From: Candidatus Nezhaarchaeota archaeon | GTDB taxonomy: Archaea > Thermoproteota > Methanomethylicia > Nezhaarchaeales > WYZ-LMO8 | NCBI GenBank assembly: GCA_030055465.1 | Contig: JASFYF010000001.1 | Location: 413,179 to 477,178, forward strand | DNA length: 64,000 bases | Direction of reading: 5' to 3' | Shown here: one piece after another, positions 20,266 to 28,563 of the stretch | Layout of the letters: every line of letters begins with the position of its first letter | Numbering within the stretch: position 1 is the stretch's first letter | The notes under the pieces: generated by a model | Told to the model about the DNA's origin: nothing | What the model saw: the letters and a program-made list of their open reading frames with translations, nothing else | Database searches by the model: none | Translations under genes and position numbers: made by a program

Positions 20266-21576
20266 ATGTCCTCATATTTCCTTGAGGGGTGGCTGGCGGA
20301 GGTAGAAGCGGTTAAGCAGGCTTATGGTGGTAACGTGATATACGAGGTGGCACCCAGACCCCTTCAACCGGTGAACAGCGAAATAGAGGCTGTGAGAAAC
20401 ACTATTAGGAACCCTACGTCTTCAAGACCCCTCAGGGAGATCGCTAAGCCAGACATGAAAGTAGCCATAGTAGTTGACGACATATCTAGGGCCACGCCTA
20501 GGGAGAAGATAGTCCCGGTGCTGCTCAACGAGTTGAATGTTGTTGGAATTCCAGATGCGAACATCAGGGTGGTAATAGCGTTGGGGACCCATAGATACCT
20601 GACCGATGAGGAGGTTACCAGCTGCCTGAGCAAGGAAGTGGTTGAGAGAGTTGAAGTGTTCAACCATGAATGGATGGACGCGGAAAAACTGGTTTACATT
20701 GGCGACACAAAGAGCGGCATTCCCGTGCACGTTAACAGGCTGGTGTACGAGTCGGACCTAATCATAGGGGTGGGCAGCATAATTCCACATCTATGCGCGG
20801 GCTACGGGGGAGGGGCTAAGATAATTCAGCCGGGGGTCTGCGGGGAGTTAACAACCGCACGTACGCATGCACTGGCCGCATTGATCGGCCCCTTAGAACT
20901 TCTGGGGAAACCAGATAACGTTGTTAGAAGTGAGATGGAAAGCGTCGCTGAAGTCGTGGGGTTAGACTTCATAGTGAACGTGGTCTTTAACGGCAGAGGG
21001 AAGGTTGTCAAGGTAGTTGCCGGCGACATGAAGAGGGCCTTTAGGGATGGTGTGAAGACCGCGGAGTTCATATATAGAAGAGAGGTCCCAGCTTTAGCTG
21101 ATATAGTTATTGTCAATTCTCACCCTGCGCTAATAGATTACTGGCAGGCAATGAAGGGTCTTGTGCATGCTCAATTAGGCCTTAGAAGGGGCGGCACCGT
21201 AATCCTCTACACCGACTGCCCCGACGGGATCTCCCCCACTCATCGCGAAGTATTCGAGAAGTACAGCGAGGCAAGCGTCAAGGAGGTTGAAAGGTTGCTA
21301 AAAGAAGAAGCTGAAGAAGACCTTGTAGGCTTGAGCGGGCTATGCATGCACAAGAAGTGTCTAGCCCGCAGCGACTGCATATGCGTATCTCGAAATTTAA
21401 AGGATGAAGATAAAGAGGTTTTAAAATTCGAAAGCGCGGATGACCTCATTCAAGCGCTTCGAATGGCTTTTAATAAGCATGGTAGAGACGCCAAGGTGGG
21501 CATAATTCATCATGGTGGAGAGGTGTACCCCACCTTTAGCGGTACAAATGGACTTTACCGCCGGGATCAAGGCTGA
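20266..21576 (+). CDS. larA: LarA-like (DUF2088) nickel-dependent lactate racemase family protein
   Basis: 436 aa; VAIVVDDISRATP, LGTHRYLTDEE, GYGGGAKIIQPGVCG. Confidence 0.85.
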   Translation: MSSYFLEGWLAEVEAVKQAYGGNVIYEVAPRPLQPVNSEIEAVRNTIRNPTSSRPLREIAKPDMKVAIVVDDISRATPREKIVPVLLNELNVVGIPDANIRVVIALGTHRYLTDEEVTSCLSKEVVERVEVFNHEWMDAEKLVYIGDTKSGIPVHVNRLVYESDLIIGVGSIIPHLCAGYGGGAKIIQPGVCGELTTARTHALAALIGPLELLGKPDNVVRSEMESVAEVVGLDFIVNVVFNGRGKVVKVVAGDMKRAFRDGVKTAEFIYRREVPALADIVIVNSHPALIDYWQAMKGLVHAQLGLRRGGTVILYTDCPDGISPTHREVFEKYSEASVKEVERLLKEEAEEDLVGLSGLCMHKKCLARSDCICVSRNLKDEDKEVLKFESADDLIQALRMAFNKHGRDAKVGIIHHGGEVYPTFSGTNGLYRRDQG

Positions 21577-21621
21577 ATCTCGAAGCACTTGAAGAAATGC
21601 AATGCGCCGATCCTTAACGCC

Positions 21622-22014
21622 TTAAACGCCTGCCTCTCGCTTATGTGTGATTCTTAAAATGTCTTCAAGCTTTAAGTATGCTACCAGCAAGAGGAGGCCC
21701 ACGATAACCCCCGCTAGGATGAACGCTACTACCATCCAAGCTATGCATTCCGACCTGGCTTCCATGTAATTGCCGAAGTCAACCATTAAGGCTATGCGTT
21801 TAACCTTCGCTCGAAGCACCAGGTTCATTACGCCGAACACGCCGAATACGAGGCCTATAAACGCGATGAATGTCAGTACGCCGACGGCGATGAACATTAT
21901 CCCCAGGACGAGGGAAACTATGTCGGCAGCCCTTAACAGGCCTTTAATGGTGTTGACCTCAAAATGAATTTGAGAATCCAAGAGGCTACACCCTAGCCTT
22001 AGGGGGACGTTCAA
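21622..22014 (-). CDS. small multi-TM membrane protein
   Basis: 130 aa with several hydrophobic segments (IVSLVLGIMFIAVGVLTFIAFIGLVFGVFG; VAFILAGVIVGLLLLVAYL). Confidence 0.6.
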   Translation of the reverse strand: MNVPLRLGCSLLDSQIHFEVNTIKGLLRAADIVSLVLGIMFIAVGVLTFIAFIGLVFGVFGVMNLVLRAKVKRIALMVDFGNYMEARSECIAWMVVAFILAGVIVGLLLLVAYLKLEDILRITHKREAGV

Positions 22015-22141
22015 GATAATGCTACCTTGCCAACCCGATAAAACGTTTGCTTCTCAACTCGAGAAGGCGTGGCTGCGCAGCTGATCGCAACGCTTGAGCG
22101 TTGTTGAATAAGCGACTGGAAGAAAGGGATTTCAATGAGCT

Positions 22142-23350
22142 CTAGACGAGCTTCGCCAGAACCTCGGTTATATCGTAGAACTTGAGCTCTGACCCCGCTG
22201 CATGTATAGCGTCAACTATGTTTCGCTTGCAGAATGGACACGCTGATATCAGGAGGTTCGCTCCAGCCTCTTCAGCCCTCCTGACAACGCCCAAGCCTAT
22301 CTTCAGGGCAAGCTCGCTGAAGCCGGATTTTATGCCTCCACCCCCGCCGCAGCACATTGCATACTGCCTTGTAGGGCTCATCTCCACGAGCTCTATGCCT
22401 GGGATGTCCTTTATTATTTCTCTAGGGGGATCATAAACTCCGGCGTGCCTGCCTAGGTGGCATGGATCGTGGTATGCGACCTTCTCTTCAAGTCGCCCAG
22501 GAATCTTCAGCTTGCCCCTGCTTACGAGCTCCCACATTAGCTCGGTTGCGTGGAGCACCTCGAAGTCCCACCTGCTTCCAAGTATTTCAGGGTAATCCAG
22601 CTTCAATGTTCTGTAGCATCCAGCACAAGAGGCGACCACCTTCTTTGCTTTTGACTTCCTAAGCTCCTCTAGGTTGTGTTTGGCCAACTCCTCCACGTAG
22701 TCCCACTGACCTGTCCTCAGGAGCACGGAGCCGCAACACCACTCGTCTATTATGGCCGGTGAAAGGCCAGCTCTGCTTAAGACCTTGATCGTGCTCTCGC
22801 ATATCTCCGGGTGCCTGTAAGGCGAAGTGCAGCCAGCAAAGTAAGCTACTTCGCCTCGCCCGGAAAGATTGTAGCCGCTTGGAAGCCAGGCGAACCGCTT
22901 GGCATGGGGTTCGCCGTAAGGGTTCTTCTGGGCTCTGGTCCTCTCAGCGACGCGTCGGTGGGGTTCCACGAGTAGGTCTGGTCTTCTCTTGTATATCTCC
23001 GCTCGCATGGCCTCAAAGACCCTTACTTGATCGAGCTCGTCAACGCTTGAAACCCCCATAACCACTGGAAAGTGTATGACGCACACTTCATGGCATGCCC
23101 CGCACGTGGTGCAGCTGTAAACCAAGTCAACTAGATCCTTGGTCACATCTATGCTCCCTTCCAGGAGGGCTTGGGCCATGGCCAGCCTGCCCTTAGCCGT
23201 GAAGAATTCCCATGGTCCTGATGGATGGTACTCGTATATCGGGCACACCTTGTTTATTCCGCGCTCTAGGAAAACCGAGGTCCTACACCACCCGCACCTG
23301 GCGCACCGGTATACCTGCTTAGCGTACTTCTCAAGCACCATTCTCACCAC
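22142..23350 (-). CDS. (Fe-S)-binding oxidoreductase (GlpC/HdrD/LutA-like, CCG domains)
   Basis: CARCGWC...CP, CTTCGACHEVC, YHDPCHLGRHAGVYD, MCCGGGGG. Confidence 0.9.
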   Translation of the reverse strand: MVRMVLEKYAKQVYRCARCGWCRTSVFLERGINKVCPIYEYHPSGPWEFFTAKGRLAMAQALLEGSIDVTKDLVDLVYSCTTCGACHEVCVIHFPVVMGVSSVDELDQVRVFEAMRAEIYKRRPDLLVEPHRRVAERTRAQKNPYGEPHAKRFAWLPSGYNLSGRGEVAYFAGCTSPYRHPEICESTIKVLSRAGLSPAIIDEWCCGSVLLRTGQWDYVEELAKHNLEELRKSKAKKVVASCAGCYRTLKLDYPEILGSRWDFEVLHATELMWELVSRGKLKIPGRLEEKVAYHDPCHLGRHAGVYDPPREIIKDIPGIELVEMSPTRQYAMCCGGGGGIKSGFSELALKIGLGVVRRAEEAGANLLISACPFCKRNIVDAIHAAGSELKFYDITEVLAKLV

Positions 23351-23351
23351 C

Positions 23352-24743
23352 TCATAGACCCATTATGCCGGGGGCCATTATGTTGTTGGGGTCGAGAAGC
23401 CTCTTCAACCTCTTCAACAGCTCGTAGTACATGCCCAGCTTGTGCATCTGATCAGCCCACAGAGCACCCATACGGTAGGGGCATACGCCCATGTCGAAGA
23501 GCCTGTTCTTTATTTCGTGCCACGCCTTGATTGCTAGGTCGCTCTCCTGGGGGCTGCTAGGATCAAAGTACGTGACGACTATTACAATAACGCTTCGATC
23601 GCAAACGAAGCTCCCCGCGCCCACCCTTAACCCATACCTCGCCTTAACGTCGTTGGCCACCTCTTCTATCCTCCTCATGTATGATCCTACCTCTCCTATG
23701 GGGACGTGCATTGGCAGCGCCGCCCTCATGCCAAGCTTGTAGCCGAATAAGCCAACCCACCTGTACCTCTCCCTCCAGGTTTCTTCAGCCAGTTCAGATC
23801 CAAGGTATGTTCCGCCTTTCCCAGCCGACTCCATGAGGCGGTTGAGCTCGATTTCCAGTATCTCCTTTGTGTTCGCCTCAACCACGAACTTTATCGTATG
23901 CTGCCAAGGGGCTTTCTCGGGGAACAGCATGTTAAGAGTCCAACTAGGCGACAAGTATGCGTAGATTGTGGGTATTCTCATCCTCCTAACCCTGTATATT
24001 GCTTCGCCGGCCGCCTCAAGGGTGTCGTACCCGAAGGTGGCAAACCCCATGGCTCCAGACATCTCCTCTATCTTGAGGGCCAGCTCAGTTATTATACCCA
24101 GAGTGCCCTCAGATCCGCAGAAGAGGCCTGTCAGGTCATTTCCAATGGCGTAACGGTAGAAGTGGCCGTGGGCGTTTGGGTTAGCCATGCTGCCGGTGGT
24201 TAACACCTCGCCCGTGGGCAGGACGACCTTGCAGCCGAGGACGCAGTCGCCTTGGTTAGAGAAGTTGGGGCCTGCACCCCACCCAGTTCCATGGCTTGCG
24301 AAGTTGCCTCCCACGGTTCCGCCCATGCCGTTCTCGGGGCTCATTATGAACCTAAGGTTCCGCCTCGCCAATGTTGCTTCGAGCTCGCCGAAGGTTATCC
24401 CCGGTTCGACGACGCAGGTGAGCGCTCTCTCATTGATCTCTAGAACCCTCTTCATCGCCGCCAAATCGACTATGATGCTCCCCTCCACAACGGGAACCGC
24501 ACCCCAAAGGCTCGTACCGCCGCTCCTAGGGTAGAGGGGCGTCTTGGTCTCGTTAGCCCACGAGACTATTTTCTGGACGTCCTCCGTGGTTGATGGCCTG
24601 ACAACCGCCATTGGTACCTTCCCTTTCATGGGGCTGGCATCCCTGGAATATATGAGGAGCGCGGGCTTGCTGTCCACTACCTTTTCAGGACCAAGCAAGT
24701 CCTTTAGAGCCTTTATCTTTTCGTTCGCGGAAATGGTCGACAT
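23352..24743 (-). CDS. FAD-linked oxidase (GlcD/D-lactate dehydrogenase-like)
   Basis: 463 aa; VVRPSTTEDVQKIVSWANETKTPLYPRSGGTSLWGA; LLDPNNIMAPG. Confidence 0.9.
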   Translation of the reverse strand: MSTISANEKIKALKDLLGPEKVVDSKPALLIYSRDASPMKGKVPMAVVRPSTTEDVQKIVSWANETKTPLYPRSGGTSLWGAVPVVEGSIIVDLAAMKRVLEINERALTCVVEPGITFGELEATLARRNLRFIMSPENGMGGTVGGNFASHGTGWGAGPNFSNQGDCVLGCKVVLPTGEVLTTGSMANPNAHGHFYRYAIGNDLTGLFCGSEGTLGIITELALKIEEMSGAMGFATFGYDTLEAAGEAIYRVRRMRIPTIYAYLSPSWTLNMLFPEKAPWQHTIKFVVEANTKEILEIELNRLMESAGKGGTYLGSELAEETWRERYRWVGLFGYKLGMRAALPMHVPIGEVGSYMRRIEEVANDVKARYGLRVGAGSFVCDRSVIVIVVTYFDPSSPQESDLAIKAWHEIKNRLFDMGVCPYRMGALWADQMHKLGMYYELLKRLKRLLDPNNIMAPGIMGL

Positions 24744-24756
24744 GATCTCTCGAACC

Positions 24757-25683
24757 TCAACTTTCTTGTGTTTTACGTGAAGATTTCGACATCAAGATGT
24801 TAATATAATCTACTACTCCCTCTCTCACCGTGTACACGGGCTTGTAGCCCAACTCCTCCCTTATCCTGCTTGCGTCGACAAGCGCTCTGGGGGTCTCATC
24901 TCCTGGCTCCAGCGCTATTTGAGCGTGGGGCACCAGCTCCAACACCCACTCGGCTAGCTGGCGAAGCGACACCACCTCATCGCACGTGTTGAAAACTCTA
25001 TGTCTGTAGCCCTTGGCCTTGAGCGCTAAATGCACTACGTTGGCTGCCTCCTTCACGTACTGAGGCGTTATGAGGGTGTCGGCCTTGGAAACCTTAACCG
25101 GCTTGCCGAGCACAGGGTTCTCGAATAGATCCACAAGAATATCTCCGAAGCCCCTCCGCTCCCTTCCCGGACCGAAAACCAAGCCTAACCTAAGCGCCAG
25201 CACGTCCATCCCGTACTTCTCCGCGTAATAACTCGACATGAACTCGTTAACCACATAGGTTGTGCCGTGTATTACCATTGGCTTCACGGGGTCGTCCTCG
25301 CTCAGCCTTGCCTTGCCGTACAGGTGAGGTGGACCCAGCTGAGCGTAAGAGCTCGTCCAGACGAGCTTCTCCAAATCCATAAGCCTGGCGGCCTCCAGCA
25401 CGTTGAGGAAGCCCCTTATCATCGTGTTAACGACGTTGTGAGGGGTCCAAGCCCACGGGTGCTCGGCAGCCGAGTAAACCACGCATCTTACGCCGTGTTC
25501 CTTCAACGCCGACAGCAAATCGCCGAGCTCGGTTGTAGATCCTTTAACGTTTTTCACCTTATCGGCGACGTCGCCTATTCGAGACGTATCGCCAAAACGG
25601 CTGAGGACGACGACGTCTAGGCCCTCGGCCACGAGCCTTCTAACTATGTGAGACCCAACATGACCTGTGCCGCCTATAACCAT
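24757..25683 (-). CDS. NAD-dependent epimerase/dehydratase (extended SDR)
   Basis: VIGGTGHVGSHIVRRLVAEGLDVVVLSR Rossmann motif. Confidence 0.85.
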   Translation of the reverse strand: MVIGGTGHVGSHIVRRLVAEGLDVVVLSRFGDTSRIGDVADKVKNVKGSTTELGDLLSALKEHGVRCVVYSAAEHPWAWTPHNVVNTMIRGFLNVLEAARLMDLEKLVWTSSYAQLGPPHLYGKARLSEDDPVKPMVIHGTTYVVNEFMSSYYAEKYGMDVLALRLGLVFGPGRERRGFGDILVDLFENPVLGKPVKVSKADTLITPQYVKEAANVVHLALKAKGYRHRVFNTCDEVVSLRQLAEWVLELVPHAQIALEPGDETPRALVDASRIREELGYKPVYTVREGVVDYINILMSKSSRKTQES

Positions 25684-26200
25684 CAGAGACGTGCTTGCAT
25701 CCCCCTATAGCTTTTTTGAAGAGCATTTTTTTTAGTTTTAGGAAGACATTGCTGTCACATTGAAGGAGGGCTATGAAGCGTAGCCCCCGCATGTCATTGT
25801 TGGACGCGAAGTCACTCGTCGAAATAGTGATGGAATGCCGAGAGGGGCAACGAAGCGGGGGGCCTTGCCGCACGGGATTTGAGGAGGCCGAGCCTCAAGC
25901 TGAGAGAGGCCGCGTCGAAGGCGAACGCAACGAGGTTGAAGAGCGTAACCTGAAGGCGCGAATGTTGGCATTGCTATTCTTTATAACTGAAAGCCCCCCT
26001 CAGGGCAAGGAGGAGGTCAGCGTTCATGGCACCTAAACTCCTTGCAGACTACATCGCGTGCGCGGGTGCTCGATTTCGCGTCGTTTTTCATGGAATCAAT
26101 CTCGTAGAAGAGCGTAAAGCGCTCGTCGCTTAGCGAGCTTCACTTTAGAAGTTAACCGTGGAGAAGTTTAAAAGTTAGGAGCCAAAAAAACCTTCTAGTC

Positions 26201-26857
26201 TCACCTTTCTTGTTGCGTTTTGCCATCAAGCGCCAACGCCTTTGATGCCGGGATTTCAGGTAGGCTGCTCCTTACTTTCTGCTCCGCTACAGTCATGGCC
26301 TCCTCAAGTATCTTCTGCGCCTCCTCGCTGGCCTCAATCGTGAGTGATTCACCTGTAATCTGACCGGCCTCCATCATTACGCCGTCGAGTAGACCGGTCA
26401 GCTCGTTTAACTCTTGCTCGGCTTCGGGTAGCAGTCCAGTAAGGTTATTTCGAACGCCCTTTATGACTGCGACGGCCGGGGCCACGGCCACCACGAGGTC
26501 GCCAACCTCCTTTATCGTTCCAAGCCTCAGCAGGACCTTCTCGAGGGAGAGCTTGCTGTAGAGTATTATCTTGCTCATCTTCCTGAGCTCGGCGAGCTCG
26601 TTGGCGTAGAGCGTGGCCCTGTCGGCCTCGTGCTTCAGGTAGGCGTCGACAACCCTCTCGAAGATCGTCTTGTCCCGCTCCATCAGCCTAGCGGTGACCT
26701 GGTCGAGCCTGTTGAGCTGCAGCTTAAGCTTGTTCATGGCTAGATCTATTTTTCTCTTAAGTGGAGCTTCAGGCATTATGAGGGATTTCACCCTTGATCT
26801 TGTTGGCTCCTTAGGTTGTTCATCCCACTTCTTGGCGAACCTACCAATTCCCGACAA
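26201..26857 (-). CDS. CdvB/ESCRT-III (Snf7) family protein
   Basis: 218 aa; PLKRKIDLAMNKLKLQLNRLDQVTARLMERDKTIFERVVDAYLKHEADRATLYANELAELRKM. Confidence 0.85.
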   Translation of the reverse strand: MSGIGRFAKKWDEQPKEPTRSRVKSLIMPEAPLKRKIDLAMNKLKLQLNRLDQVTARLMERDKTIFERVVDAYLKHEADRATLYANELAELRKMSKIILYSKLSLEKVLLRLGTIKEVGDLVVAVAPAVAVIKGVRNNLTGLLPEAEQELNELTGLLDGVMMEAGQITGESLTIEASEEAQKILEEAMTVAEQKVRSSLPEIPASKALALDGKTQQER

Positions 26858-27123
26858 GATTAGCCCTCCCTTCCAATTTTCCCTTTGTGGAAGAGGGCCG
26901 ATAAAAAGGTTCGTTGAAAATGCAGTTTAAAAATCAGAGAAGCCTGCGCGCAACACCATGTGATCCGTCATCTCTCGGTCGTTACAAAATCTTTTTTAGC
27001 TTCTCCGCCTTAGAAACGGGGCCTAAAGATCACCCTGAAAACTGCTTAGCATTTTGCTCCGTAACTCCGGTTTTCCCCGGAGTCCTGGAGGGTTCCTTGC
27101 CCCCACCTCGTTCTCCGATGCTT

Positions 27124-27456
27124 TTAGAGCTCCTTCCTGTGGTTGATCTTTCTCTCCACGAAGTAGGCTGCCGTAAAGCAGCTGGCGGCCGCTATCAAAC
27201 AGGTTGTTGCTGGGGTTGGTATGCTTGGCAATTCTATCAGTGCGGGGAAGGGCACCGAGGAGAAGGGAGTGGGTTCAACCCATGGGAGTAGCCCTATCAA
27301 CGTTACGATTGCCGAGAACATAACTCCACCCAAGCTTATCGTGAGGCCAAGGCAACCCCACCTCCTCTTTACGAGGAGGGCTATCACGGCGAAAATTATG
27401 GACCAGAAAACGAAGTTTGCTAGGACGTGCTCTAACCCCACGCCTGCCAAACGCAC
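27124..27456 (-). CDS. small hypothetical membrane protein
   Basis: 110 aa, about 3 hydrophobic segments. Confidence 0.45.
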   Translation of the reverse strand: MRLAGVGLEHVLANFVFWSIIFAVIALLVKRRWGCLGLTISLGGVMFSAIVTLIGLLPWVEPTPFSSVPFPALIELPSIPTPATTCLIAAASCFTAAYFVERKINHRKEL

Positions 27457-27729
27457 TTCACCGTGAGAGAATCCTCGCTTAAAGAATTAAGAGTTCTTTT
27501 AATCGAAGTTGTAAAGATGCTGCGGACGGTTCCTTTTTAACGATCTTAATGTTTAAACGAGATCGTTAAGCTCGGCCCCCATATAGGGGGTTTTGGCGGA
27601 GAGGACCTTCAGAACCTCAAAGAGGAGGCGAAACGTTTATTTCGATCCGCTGATTGGACCGCCGCCCAAGGCGGCTTGTGGTTTTGATTTCCCATGCCGG
27701 CTGGACGTGAAAAATAAGGTTGGGTGGGT

Positions 27730-28563
27730 TTATGTTTTCCTCAGCAACGGTATGTCGCCCAGGTTCACGTCCTTTTCCGTCCTTACATCGTCGAGGGTCC
27801 AAGTGTAGTAGCCTTCCTTCTCCACCTTAACTGTGTACTTGCGGTTCCACCTCAAGTTGTTAAGCCAGAAGTCCCCGAACTCGTCGGTCACGGTTTCATA
27901 GGTCTCCCCGGTTTCGGGGTCTGTGACTGTTACTTTAGCGCCCTCCACGCATTCGTCAACGTCAGGATCGTAGACCGCCCCAGCGATGAAGGGCTTTGGC
28001 AGGTTTAAGTAGTAAACCCTCGGTTTGGCTCCGCACTCCGGTTTAAGCACTTCGGCTTTCTCGATCATGGATTTGAGGTCTTTCTCGTCTCCGAAGATTA
28101 TCGCGTCGAAGGGGCACACGTCAACGCATCGGGGCGTCGAGATTAGAGGGTCTTTGCCGTCCAAAAGGTGTGCGCACCCCGTGCACTTCTGGGCGATGTT
28201 GAGCTTGTCGTTGAAGTATATCGCGTGGTAGGGGCATGCGGCAACGCATTCCCTGCATCCGTTGCACTTCTCCGGGTCTATTATGACGAGGCCGTCAGGC
28301 CTCTTGTAAATGGCTTTAACCTTGCAGGCCGACATGCAGGAAGCGTTGTCGCAGTGCATGCAGAGCACCGGTATGTAGGTGACCTTGACCTTCGGGGTTG
28401 TGCCCCTCTCCATCTCCTCCAGCTTCAGCCAGAAGTGCCCCGTGTCGGGTTGAGGCTTAGCGTAGGGGCTCCAGTCGTTGTCCACGTGCTCGTCCTTGCA
28501 GGCGATCTGGCAGTCGTAGCATCCATGGCATTTAGCTATGTCTATAACCATCACTTTGCCCAT
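27730..28563 (-). CDS. 4Fe-4S subunit of a Mo-bisPGD enzyme with C-terminal CNA-B/transthyretin-like domain (TthS-like)
   Basis: CHGCYDCQIACKDEHV, CNGCRECVAACP, CTGCAHLL...CVDVCP; C-terminal FIAGAVYDPDVDECVEGAKVTVTDPETGETYETVTDEFGDFWLNNL. Confidence 0.9.
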   Translation of the reverse strand: MGKVMVIDIAKCHGCYDCQIACKDEHVDNDWSPYAKPQPDTGHFWLKLEEMERGTTPKVKVTYIPVLCMHCDNASCMSACKVKAIYKRPDGLVIIDPEKCNGCRECVAACPYHAIYFNDKLNIAQKCTGCAHLLDGKDPLISTPRCVDVCPFDAIIFGDEKDLKSMIEKAEVLKPECGAKPRVYYLNLPKPFIAGAVYDPDVDECVEGAKVTVTDPETGETYETVTDEFGDFWLNNLRWNRKYTVKVEKEGYYTWTLDDVRTEKDVNLGDIPLLRKT

